Positions 1 through 5,587 of a stretch of 5,587 nucleotides of DNA are shown here, piece by piece. The notes beneath the pieces are model-generated. The model was given only the letters and a program-made list of their open reading frames with translations. It did no database searches and was not told the DNA's origin. The translations under genes and the position numbers were made by a program. Every line of letters begins with the position of its first letter. Within the stretch, counting starts at the first letter, position 1. Origin of the DNA: Alphaproteobacteria bacterium (GTDB taxonomy: Bacteria; Pseudomonadota; Alphaproteobacteria; Micropepsales; Micropepsaceae); NCBI GenBank assembly GCA_028869725.1, contig JAGWRJ010000025.1, positions 1-5,587 of the forward strand, given 5' to 3'.

Positions 1-539
1 CGAAACAATTGCGGACTCAGAAACTCAACGCCATTGGTGTTCTGTGCGTAGAGGTGCAGTTCTGCCTGGCGATGAACTGCAGCTCTCGTGAATACCTCCG
101 TCTCTCGTGCGCCTTTTGTGGAAGAATCTGTGGCACGTATATTCTCCAGACCGATCTGATAGCGTGCCAACACTCCATCGGATGCTATTTTGTCGAGCGG
201 TCTGCTTGTTGCCAGATAATAGTAGCCCGGCATACCGTAAAGATGGTCCTGATGTCGGTTGATCCACATGCCCAAAACACGTTGTTTCTGACGCACGGTC
301 ATCTCGACTTTGGGCCCTCTCACCACAACCGCGATCGCAGGACTGGAGGCCAGGCTCGCGGAACGGCTGTTTTGGATTGCGCCGAACACTACAATATCGG
401 TACCCGTGAAGTTCGAGGTAATGGCAATCTGATCCTGGCTGAGACCTGACACGAGGTCCTCGGCGCGGGCCTGCCGGTCGCCTGTGCCGGCGAACATGGC
501 ACTCAGGACGAGCAGTAGGCCGAGAGGGAAACGTCTCAT
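1..539 (-). CDS. TIGR02186-like exported membrane protein (Alph_Pro_TM family), partial, 3' end beyond window
   Basis: The visible 179 codons begin with a signal peptide: a short basic n-region (MRRF), a leucine-rich core and an ARA-ED cleavage site near residue 26. The mature start LVSGLSQDQIAITSNFTG, followed by TDIVVFGAI, matches my memory of the TIGR02186 / PF09608 family, as do VVRGP, TVRQKQRVLGMWIN and a late AELHLYAQ-like segment. Members are usually about 250-265 residues and end in a membrane helix, which would lie outside this window. The function is unknown; homologues are often next to a TauE/SafE-type sulfite exporter, and none is visible here. The start is uncertain. ATG at 539 gives the cleaner signal peptide and overlaps a TGA as ATGA, while ATG at 545 adds only Met-Gln; neither has a good Shine-Dalgarno. 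The 3' half is poorer in GC than its neighbours (153 of 300 bases at 1-300). Family call is fairly sure, role is not. Confidence 0.85.
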   Translation of the reverse strand, partial: MRRFPLGLLLVLSAMFAGTGDRQARAEDLVSGLSQDQIAITSNFTGTDIVVFGAIQNSRSASLASSPAIAVVVRGPKVEMTVRQKQRVLGMWINRHQDHLYGMPGYYYLATSRPLDKIASDGVLARYQIGLENIRATDSSTKGARETEVFTRAAVHRQAELHLYAQNTNGVEFLSPQLF

Positions 540-604
540 CTGCATGGGGCGGCTGGCGGATCCACGGGCCAGAAGGTGCGCGCGTCGTCCAGGACGGTCA
601 ATCC

Positions 605-2830
605 TCAGGATCCGTTGCCTGTTGCCGTTGGGGGCAGGTTAGCCCTCATGTCCAGAGGGGCTGGAACAAAGTGCGCTGCCGCGCGTGTGGCACGGAGGAG
701 TTCATCGCGCGAGAGTTCATGGGCCAGGCTCGCAGTTTCTGCACGCGCCTGATCGTTGCCTTGCGCCGCTGCGATGGAAAACCACGTGAAGGCGCTTTCC
801 AAGCTTTTCGGAACTCCCATCCCCCTCTCGTAGAGTACGGCGAGATCGAACTCGGACGGGCGCAAACCAAGATGCGCGGCTGCCGCAAACCAGCGTGCTG
901 CGCGCTGATAGTCGACAGCTACACCGCTTCCCTGCGCATAGGCCACGGCAAGATTGTGCATGGCTTTTCGATTACCCTGTCGGGCTGCAGCTTCATACCA
1001 GATCAGAGCCAGGCCCTGATTTTCCGGCACACCATGTCCGCGCGCGTAGAGTGTGGCGAGACGAAACTGGGCAAAGGGTTGTCCCTGCCTGGCAGCGCGC
1101 TCAAGCCACCGTGCCGCTTGCGCGTCATTCACGTGCAGGCCAGCGCGTCCGTTGAGATAGTCAAGTCCCAGGTTGGTCTGGGCGCTGGCATCACCTTGGG
1201 CAGCGCGCGCGCTCAAAGACGTGCGCGCAGAGGTGACGGGTTCGGTGGCTGGCGCGCTCTGGCCGTCCATGGCCCCCTCTTTTGCACCCCTAGGCGGTGT
1301 CGCCGCGAGGGAGTTGAAGGCATCGTCTGCAACAGTCGGCGGTGAGCCAGGGTGCGGTTGCGCACCGAGACGCTCGGATGAGGCAATGGCACGAAGATGA
1401 GGAAACTGGGGCGCTGCTGTGCTGTGGTGATAGAGGAGATAGGCTGCGGCAAGTGCGAGCAGCAACACCACCATGCTGGTGATGGCGATGCTGCGAAGGC
1501 GATCAAGATCGGACGCGCTATCGGCTGTGGCAATGGCTAGCTGGGGACGAGCGGCCCCTGGTGTACTGGTCGCTGCTCGGGCATTGCGCCGCCAGCTGGC
1601 CAGCGGGAGGTCGACCGCTGTGGCGAATCCCTCGGGATGCAGTGCCTCGCGCGGTGGTGGCCATGGCAGGGGCGTGGTCTGCTCAGGCGCGACGTCCGAC
1701 GCGTGAAGTGAGCGCGTCGGCGTCGCGGCAACGCCTTCCATGCGCCCGACATTGACCGGGGGCAGGGAGGCGGGCTGTGGGCCCGGTGCATTCAGTCGTT
1801 CGCGCAGCTGCGCAAGCCCCTCCCGACAGGCGTCTTCGGCAGCATCCAGGCGGCCCGCCAGGCGGTTCAGCTCCTGCGATAGCCTCTGGGCCACCTGCGC
1901 GCGTTCACCAGGATCGGAAAGCTCCGATATCTGTCGGTCAAGCTGTGCAACTCTTGCATCGACACGCGTACTGGCGAGATGTTCGGTCAGCTCGTGCACA
2001 CCTCTTTTGAGATGCGCAAGCTGCCCGGCATAGGTATTTTCGACTTCGATCAGCTTGGTAGCGAGTTCACGGGTAGATTGGCGTAGCGCCGCAGTGGCCG
2101 CACCCAGTTCCAACCCTTCCAAAAGATCGAGGCGGCGACCAAGCCCTGCTACCTCGTCTTTGACCTGAAGGGCTGTGATCTCCATCTGGCAATTGGCCAG
2201 TTCGATTCGACTTGAGAGCGCGTCGACCTGTTCGCTGAGAGCAGCCATTTGCATGTTGCCCTGCCGCGTCGCCTGCGCCGTCTGCGCGGTGAGCTTCGCC
2301 AAGCCTGCATGCAGCGCCTTGACGGCGTCTTTCATGGCATTGCCGGTCGAACGCAGCTCGATCCTGCTCAGCTGCTCGCCGAGGGAGCCAACCTGCCTTT
2401 CCAGGCGGGCAAGGGCGTCCGCCTGTTGCCGCGGTCCACGGTAGGCGTTTTCTTCACTGTCTCTGATTCGCCGACTGTCGGATGTCTGCAGGTCACTGGC
2501 ATCAGACTGGCGGTCGATTCGGCGGAGGTGCACATCCGTTTGCAGGAGAGACGGTGAGTCGTCCCTCTCACTGCGTGATTCTTCCGCGGCGGATCTTTGT
2601 GGAGTCGCGCCCGAACCCGCGCCCCGCCAGCCATCCGCATTCGCGGCCGCATTGGGCCGCCAGCTCTCGGGCAGCGCCAGAACGCTTGGCTGGGCACCGT
2701 CTGCGGGGCGCAAAATCCGTCGGGTCAGCCATTCTCCGACCGGCAAGCCCTCACGCCGCGCGGCAGCACGGGCGGCCTCGCGGGCCTCGCGTGGTATGCC
2801 CCCAACGTTCCAGAGAAGATCAGGCTGCAT
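605..2830 (-). CDS. PodJ-like coiled-coil, single-pass membrane protein with periplasmic Sel1 repeats
   Basis: This 741-residue protein has four parts. Residues 7-40 form a segment with WNVGG, AREAARAAARREG and GEWLTRRI, typical of the N-terminus of alphaproteobacterial PodJ-like/SEL1 proteins. Residues about 135-350 are rich in heptad-like Leu, Glu, Gln and Arg, indicating long coiled coils. A proline/alanine linker precedes one transmembrane helix at about 446-468 (AITSMVVLLLALAAAYLLY). After a second linker come four Sel1 repeats of about 36 residues (about 547-691), each ending in a W..AA..G pattern, plus a degenerate fifth. By analogy with Caulobacter PodJ the coiled-coil half would be cytoplasmic and the repeats periplasmic, scaffolding polar or envelope proteins. 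PodJ of Caulobacter is longer (about 970 residues) and ends in a peptidoglycan-binding domain; none is visible here. I chose ATG at 2830 because AGGGG lies 9 bases upstream; the frame is open to a TTG at 2875, which lacks that support. Exact role is inferred. Confidence 0.9.
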   Translation of the reverse strand: MQPDLLWNVGGIPREAREAARAAARREGLPVGEWLTRRILRPADGAQPSVLALPESWRPNAAANADGWRGAGSGATPQRSAAEESRSERDDSPSLLQTDVHLRRIDRQSDASDLQTSDSRRIRDSEENAYRGPRQQADALARLERQVGSLGEQLSRIELRSTGNAMKDAVKALHAGLAKLTAQTAQATRQGNMQMAALSEQVDALSSRIELANCQMEITALQVKDEVAGLGRRLDLLEGLELGAATAALRQSTRELATKLIEVENTYAGQLAHLKRGVHELTEHLASTRVDARVAQLDRQISELSDPGERAQVAQRLSQELNRLAGRLDAAEDACREGLAQLRERLNAPGPQPASLPPVNVGRMEGVAATPTRSLHASDVAPEQTTPLPWPPPREALHPEGFATAVDLPLASWRRNARAATSTPGAARPQLAIATADSASDLDRLRSIAITSMVVLLLALAAAYLLYHHSTAAPQFPHLRAIASSERLGAQPHPGSPPTVADDAFNSLAATPPRGAKEGAMDGQSAPATEPVTSARTSLSARAAQGDASAQTNLGLDYLNGRAGLHVNDAQAARWLERAARQGQPFAQFRLATLYARGHGVPENQGLALIWYEAAARQGNRKAMHNLAVAYAQGSGVAVDYQRAARWFAAAAHLGLRPSEFDLAVLYERGMGVPKSLESAFTWFSIAAAQGNDQARAETASLAHELSRDELLRATRAAAHFVPAPLDMRANLPPTATGNGS

Positions 2831-2839
2831 ATTGATTCG

Positions 2840-2844
2840 CCCCT
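2840..2844 (-). promoter_or_regulatory. Shine-Dalgarno that decides the start of the PodJ-like gene
   Basis: On the minus strand this reads AGGGG, 9 bases before the ATG at 2830. It supports that ATG over the in-frame upstream TTG at 2875, which would add 15 residues not resembling the family's N-terminus. Confidence 0.6.
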
Positions 2845-2846
2845 GG

Positions 2847-2868
2847 TAGCACCCAAAATTGAGTGCCA
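2847..2868 (-). promoter_or_regulatory. Leader hairpin next to the ribosome binding site of the PodJ-like gene
   Basis: The transcript can fold with TGGCACTC pairing with GGGTGCTA across the loop AATTTT. This gives an 8-pair stem including two G-U wobbles. Its base lies two bases upstream of the AGGGG ribosome binding site, so it could affect ribosome access. It is seen only as a pairing pattern; a regulatory role is inference. Confidence 0.25.
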
Positions 2869-2880
2869 AAACCAAAATCT

Positions 2881-2889
2881 AGTGTATCA
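2881..2889 (-). promoter_or_regulatory. Possible extended -10 promoter for the PodJ-like gene
   Basis: The minus strand reads TGATACACT, an extended -10 form (TGn followed by TACACT). It lies about 50 bases upstream of the chosen ATG and would place the transcript start near 2874. The hexamer 17 bases further up is TGGCCC, a poor -35, so the call rests on the extended -10 alone. The gap to the upstream gene makes a separate promoter plausible. Confidence 0.3.
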
Positions 2890-2933
2890 AAGCGAACATC
2901 TGCGGGCCAGCTTGGGCATCAACGGAGCTGTGA

Positions 2934-2950
2934 CTGCTTTTGGCAAGCAG
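2934..2950 (-). terminator. Small hairpin after the Mpo1-like gene, weak terminator candidate
   Basis: Seven bases after the TAA at 2958 the minus strand has CTGCTT, loop GCCAA, then AAGCAG, a perfect 6-pair stem. It sits where the end of the thiolase-lipoprotein-Mpo1 unit is expected. No run of T follows, so it is not a standard intrinsic terminator and may only be a 3' end stabiliser or chance. Confidence 0.3.
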
Positions 2951-2957
2951 GTGCAAA

Positions 2958-3320
2958 TTATGGACTGAGACGCGCGCTGCGAGACACCCCGGCCTTGTCG
3001 AGCTCTGGTCCAAGGTGACCGAGCAACCAAAGCGCCGTCATGTGATAATCCGCCGTGAGCGACCAAAGCGGATACCGGAAGGTAGCTGGCCGGTTGTGTT
3101 CGACGAAGAAATGCGCAGTCCATGCCGGGCCATATCCGGCCAGAAGCGCGACGGGAACAAGCCACGCCTTGCCGGTTACGATAAGGGTGAGGACGGCAGC
3201 GCTCGCAAGGATCGTTCCGGCGATGTGAATGGCACGGGTCTGCGATTTGGCATGCTCGCTGAGGTAATGAGGCCAGAATGCACGATAACTGGTCAGTGCG
3301 CTGGTCTCTCGCTCGGTCAT
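2958..3320 (-). CDS. Mpo1-like (DUF962) small membrane protein, possible 2-hydroxy fatty acid dioxygenase
   Basis: This 120-residue protein matches bacterial DUF962/Mpo1-like proteins, which are usually of about this length. The first block is YLSEHAKSQTR with IHIAGT at residues 19-36. The second is GYGPAWTAHFFVEHNRPATF with RYPLWSL at 62-88. His23, His32, His70 and nearby Glu74 are the likely metal ligands by analogy with yeast Mpo1, an Fe(II)-dependent dioxygenase that acts on 2-hydroxy fatty acids in alpha-oxidation. Two hydrophobic stretches (about 37-60 and 94-103) suggest membrane association. The ATG at 3320 overlaps the stop of the CAP lipoprotein as ATGA, indicating translational coupling; AAGG lies about 11 bases upstream. 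The same frame stays open to 3581, but the extra 87 residues lie inside the lipoprotein gene and look like nothing in the family. Family call is sure; enzymatic activity of bacterial members is inferred. Confidence 0.92.
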   Translation of the reverse strand: MTERETSALTSYRAFWPHYLSEHAKSQTRAIHIAGTILASAAVLTLIVTGKAWLVPVALLAGYGPAWTAHFFVEHNRPATFRYPLWSLTADYHMTALWLLGHLGPELDKAGVSRSARLSP

Positions 3321-4009
3321 GGTGTGCTGACCTTCGGCACGGCGGCACGTTCTGCAGGCAGCTTGGGCCGGGCGAAGGGTCTGGCCTGCTTTGCGACAGT
3401 GGGATCGGTATAGCGTGCGACTTCCCGGTGCGCGTCTTTGGCCACATTCGGGTGCTGCGGGATTACGTCGGCGAATAGCTGGGTCACGAATACCTCGTGG
3501 CCATTGATCGCGGCACCGACGCCAGTCTTGCTGTAATCCGAAAAGGTGAGGTTGTCGCGATGGCTCTTGCTGAGCATCCATGTCTTGACGAAGCGGCTGG
3601 CATAGGCGTTGACGTTGATGCCTATGTCCTTGGTGTAATATTGCGCTGCGATGTTTTCCCCAAGCAACCCCTGAAATGACTTGTCCCGAGCCATCATCAG
3701 CTTCGCGGTTGTTTCACCATCCGGCGCGCGGTGTCCAAGAAAATGTTCGCGCGCCATATCCTCGCTATGGGTCCGGGCCACCGCTGTGAGCTCCGGATCG
3801 AGCGCCAGGGGTTTTGCAGAAGGGTTGGTCGCAAGCCGCTCCTTCTCGACGAGGACGAAGATGCGATGCTCCAGCGCTGCCAACTGTTGGTGGGGGTCGC
3901 TCACCGGACTGCGCCTTGTGGCAAGACGCCCCTGGCCTGCGCACCCTACCAGTACAAGTGCCGCAACGGTTGTTGTTGCGGTCCTCGCACGCCCCCGGAG
4001 CCACTTCAT
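3317..4009 (-). CDS. CAP/SCP-domain (YkwD-like) lipoprotein
   Basis: This 230-residue protein starts with a lipoprotein signal: basic n-region, hydrophobic core and the lipobox LVGC with Cys23 as the lipidated residue. Residue +2 is Ala rather than Asp, which favours the outer membrane under the usual Lol rule. Residues about 43-182 form a bacterial CAP domain: HSEDM at 81-85, H89 and H93, GENIA at 117-121, a TW at 143-144, SKSHRDNL at 147-154, a TGVG at 162-165 and TQLFAD at 176-181. The usual S-x-GHR motif is KSHR here. A basic, proline-rich tail of about 50 residues follows. Bacterial CAP proteins are secreted or surface proteins of mostly unknown activity. The ATG directly follows the TAA of the thiolase with no gap, and the stop overlaps the next start, so this is the middle gene of a coupled unit. 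Confidence 0.93.
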   Translation of the reverse strand: MKWLRGRARTATTTVAALVLVGCAGQGRLATRRSPVSDPHQQLAALEHRIFVLVEKERLATNPSAKPLALDPELTAVARTHSEDMAREHFLGHRAPDGETTAKLMMARDKSFQGLLGENIAAQYYTKDIGINVNAYASRFVKTWMLSKSHRDNLTFSDYSKTGVGAAINGHEVFVTQLFADVIPQHPNVAKDAHREVARYTDPTVAKQARPFARPKLPAERAAVPKVSTP

Positions 4010-5215
4010 TTAGGATACGATCTCGAACAGACCTGCCGCGCCCATACCTCCGCCGATGCACATGGTAACGACGCCCAGCTTGGCTCCGCGACGTCGGCCC
4101 TCAATCAGCAGGTGGCCGGTCATGCGTGCACCGCTCATGCCGTAGGGATGGCCGATCGAGATCGCTCCTCCGTTCACGTTCAGCCTGTCGTGTGCAATGC
4201 CGAGCCGATCCGCGCAGTACAGCACCTGACTGGCAAAGGCTTCGTTCAGCTCCCAGAGATCGATGTCATCAACCTTGAGGCCGTGACGCGATAGCAGACG
4301 CGGAACCGCAAACACCGGCCCAATGCCCATTTCGTCAGGCTCACAGCCTGCGACAGCAAAGCCGCGGAAAATGCCCAACGGCTTGATCCCGCGTTCGCGT
4401 GCAAGGTCGGCCTCCATGACAACGCATGCCGATGCTCCATCGGAAAACTGTGAGGCGTTTCCGGCGGTAATGTATTTGCCCTCTTTCACCGTCATGCCGC
4501 CTCGGAAGACGGGCGCCAGGGACTTCAAACCCTCTAATGTCGTATCCGGGCGGTTGCATTCGTCGCGCTCGACAACCACGTCAACGATGCTTTCCTGCCC
4601 GGTGCTCTTGTCGACCTTCTTCATCTTGGTCTTCAGTGGGACGATTTCGTCGTTGAACTTCCCTGCCTGTTGGGCAGCTGCGGTACGGCGCTGACTTTCC
4701 AGGGCATACGCGTCCTGACGTTCGCGGCTGACGCCATAGCGTTCGGCCACGATTTCGGCCGTCTCGATCATAGACATCCACAGCGCCGGCTTGATTTCCA
4801 TCAAGTGCTCTTCAGTGATGTTCTTGGTGTTCATTCCCCCCATCTGCACCAGGCTGATGGATTCAACACCCGCACCAACTACTGCCGGTGTGCGTTCGGT
4901 CCGGATCTGCTGTGCTGCCATCGCGATCGCCTGCAGCCCCGAGGAGCAGAAGCGATTGATCGTGGTGCCGGCCGTGGTTACGGGGCAACCGGCCCAGATT
5001 GCGGCATTTCGTGCGACATTCATGCCCGTCGCACCTTCTGGCTGCGCGCACCCCATGAACACATCTTCGATTTCTGTCGGATCCAAGCCCGCGCGCGCAA
5101 TCGCGTGCTTGATGGCGTGTCCCCCCATAACTGCACCATGCGTTATGTTAAAGCCGCCACGAACGGATTTGGCGAGGCCCGTACGGGCAGTTGAAACGAT
5201 GACGGCTTCGCGCAT
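4010..5215 (-). CDS. acetyl-CoA C-acyltransferase (thiolase), FadA-like
   Basis: This 401-residue, full-length thiolase catalyses CoA-dependent cleavage of 3-oxoacyl-CoA to acetyl-CoA and a shortened acyl-CoA (last step of beta-oxidation), or the reverse condensation. It would act in the cytosol. The N-terminus REAVIVSTARTGLAKS is typical. The nucleophile Cys90 sits in NRFCSSGLQA, the NEAFA motif is at 324-328, His356 in GHPYGMSGAR and the acid/base Cys386 in CIGGGMGAAG. GHPYG is a known variant of GHPLG in this subgroup. The sequence resembles long, FadA-like degradative members more than short acetoacetyl-CoA thiolases, but substrate length cannot be read from it. A strong GGAGGA lies 6 bases before the ATG, fixing the start. 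It is the first gene of a unit with the CAP lipoprotein and the Mpo1-like protein; no hydratase/dehydrogenase partner is in the window. Confidence 0.97.
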   Translation of the reverse strand: MREAVIVSTARTGLAKSVRGGFNITHGAVMGGHAIKHAIARAGLDPTEIEDVFMGCAQPEGATGMNVARNAAIWAGCPVTTAGTTINRFCSSGLQAIAMAAQQIRTERTPAVVGAGVESISLVQMGGMNTKNITEEHLMEIKPALWMSMIETAEIVAERYGVSRERQDAYALESQRRTAAAQQAGKFNDEIVPLKTKMKKVDKSTGQESIVDVVVERDECNRPDTTLEGLKSLAPVFRGGMTVKEGKYITAGNASQFSDGASACVVMEADLARERGIKPLGIFRGFAVAGCEPDEMGIGPVFAVPRLLSRHGLKVDDIDLWELNEAFASQVLYCADRLGIAHDRLNVNGGAISIGHPYGMSGARMTGHLLIEGRRRGAKLGVVTMCIGGGMGAAGLFEIVS

Positions 5216-5220
5216 GGCTT

Positions 5221-5226
5221 TCCTCC
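5221..5226 (-). promoter_or_regulatory. Strong Shine-Dalgarno of the thiolase
   Basis: The minus strand reads GGAGGA followed by AAGCC or a similar short spacer and the ATG at 5215. It is the best ribosome binding site in the window and confirms the thiolase start. Confidence 0.75.
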
Positions 5227-5298
5227 GGAGGGTCGACAGACGGACGGACCTTAAGCTGCGAACCTGCCTTCCGCCAAGCCTGCATCCTCGTTGCGGTG

Positions 5299-5324
5299 GT
5301 CAATATTGTCGCGGCTGTCAATAT
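5299..5324 (-). promoter_or_regulatory. Repeated and palindromic operator-like element upstream of the thiolase unit
   Basis: On the plus strand the 8-mer GTCAATAT occurs twice, at 5299-5306 and 5317-5324, with an 18-base period. In addition ATATTGTC at 5303-5310 and GTCAATAT at 5317-5324 form an imperfect inverted repeat (seven of eight positions) around a 6-base centre. On the transcribed strand the element includes a perfect TTGACA (5321-5316), which could be a -35 box, but I see no good -10 at 16-18 bases. It lies about 85-110 bases upstream of the thiolase ATG, a usual place for a regulator of a fatty acid or acyl-CoA operon. The binding protein is unknown. Confidence 0.4.
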
Positions 5325-5354
5325 CAAAAGCCCAAGGTATGGCGCGGCACTAAG

Positions 5355-5386
5355 ACGACTACCCGGGCCGGGAGGCTGGGCGTCGT
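5355..5386 (-). terminator. Hairpin after the right-edge gene, weak terminator candidate
   Basis: About 15 bases after the stop at 5401 the minus strand can form an outer stem ACGAC/GTCGT and an inner stem CCCG/CGGG with a GCC loop. The two stems are separated by unpaired bases and followed by CTTAG rather than a T run. It is in the right place for the end of the upstream transcript, but the structure is imperfect. Confidence 0.25.
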
Positions 5387-5400
5387 ATCTGACGCATGGC

Positions 5401-5587
5401 TTAAAGACTGTTGCCGGCGGCGGAGTTGATTGCCGCAATCTGTTCCTGGTGCGGCAGATCCCCGGAACGCGACGACCGGTGCGGGAAGCGCAGCGTGAAC
5501 ACGATCACGGTTCCAAGCGCGGCAAGACCAAGGGCAAAGTCTCCCGAAATGGAAATATTGGGGGCGCTCAGTGTAACGGCGTCAGCG
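5401..5587 (-). CDS. C-terminal end of an unidentified membrane-anchored protein, partial, 5' end beyond window
   Basis: The frame is open from the right edge to a TAA at 5401, giving 61 residues. They contain SAPNISISGDFALG, then one hydrophobic segment of about 17 residues (ALGLAALGTVIVFTL), then a basic stretch RFPHRSSRSG and a polar tail ending AINSAAGNSL. A single membrane helix followed by arginines suggests a C-terminal anchor with the tail in the cytoplasm. I do not recognise the family. The open frame, the hydrophobic segment with the positive-inside pattern, and the shared orientation with the neighbours support a real gene, but a chance frame is not excluded over 61 codons. It ends 185 bases before the thiolase start, so it is probably a separate transcript. 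Confidence 0.5.
   Translation of the reverse strand, partial: ADAVTLSAPNISISGDFALGLAALGTVIVFTLRFPHRSSRSGDLPHQEQIAAINSAAGNSL

Noticed and set aside
9..449. A 146-codon plus-strand open frame at the left edge
   Set aside because: It is the reverse of the TIGR02186-like gene, which has a signal peptide and clear family motifs.
671..1345. A 224-codon plus-strand open frame antisense to the Sel1 region of the PodJ-like gene
   Set aside because: It has no recognisable domain and a Cys/Arg-rich composition typical of the reverse of a GC-rich gene. The opposite strand carries clear Sel1 repeats.
3321..3581. An 87-codon N-terminal extension of the Mpo1-like frame
   Set aside because: It overlaps the CAP domain gene in another frame and resembles no DUF962 N-terminus. 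The ATGA start at 3320 fits the family's length.
4670..5429. Two long plus-strand open frames (about 174 and 212 codons) antisense to the thiolase
   Set aside because: They show no family features and lie over a thiolase with every catalytic motif intact.
5148..5438. A 96-codon minus-strand frame between the right-edge gene and the thiolase
   Set aside because: It overlaps the thiolase start and the end of the upstream frame, has low-complexity composition, and no family match; the thiolase Shine-Dalgarno sits inside it.
5216..5587. An IS end, tRNA or attachment site at the right side
   Set aside because: I found no cloverleaf, no terminal inverted repeats with a transposase and no long direct repeat; only the short operator-like element is present.

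Overview
The window looks like a chromosomal piece of an alphaproteobacterium. Two things point there: a partial TIGR02186 / Alph_Pro_TM-type protein at the left edge (a family known essentially from Alphaproteobacteria) and a PodJ-like Sel1-repeat protein with the characteristic N-terminal tryptophan/AREAA/GEWL segment. Codons are GC-rich in most genes. I cannot fix the genus from sequence alone. All six supported genes lie on the minus strand, so transcription runs from right to left.

Reading in the direction of transcription, the right edge (5401-5587) holds the C-terminal 61 codons of an unidentified protein with one membrane segment. A 185-base intergenic region follows, with a repeated and palindromic operator-like element (5299-5324) and a strong Shine-Dalgarno sequence. 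Next comes a compact three-gene unit: an acetyl-CoA C-acyltransferase (thiolase) with all catalytic residues, a CAP/SCP-domain lipoprotein whose ATG directly abuts the thiolase stop, and a small Mpo1-like (DUF962) membrane protein whose ATG overlaps the lipoprotein stop by four bases.

A 127-base gap (2831-2957) separates this unit from the next gene. It carries a small hairpin, a possible extended -10 promoter and a second hairpin just upstream of the ribosome binding site. It leads into a 741-residue membrane protein with a cytoplasmic coiled-coil half, one transmembrane helix and periplasmic Sel1 repeats, resembling the polarity factor PodJ but without a visible peptidoglycan-binding end. 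The last gene, TIGR02186-like, starts about 65 bases later and runs off the left edge.

The most interesting themes are: the coupling of a beta-oxidation-type thiolase with a putative 2-hydroxy-fatty-acid alpha-oxidation protein and a surface lipoprotein; the operator-like element in front of that unit; and the open frame after the stop of the PodJ-like gene, which ends exactly on the start of the next gene. I saw no RNA genes, insertion sequences, CRISPR arrays or clear novel system.
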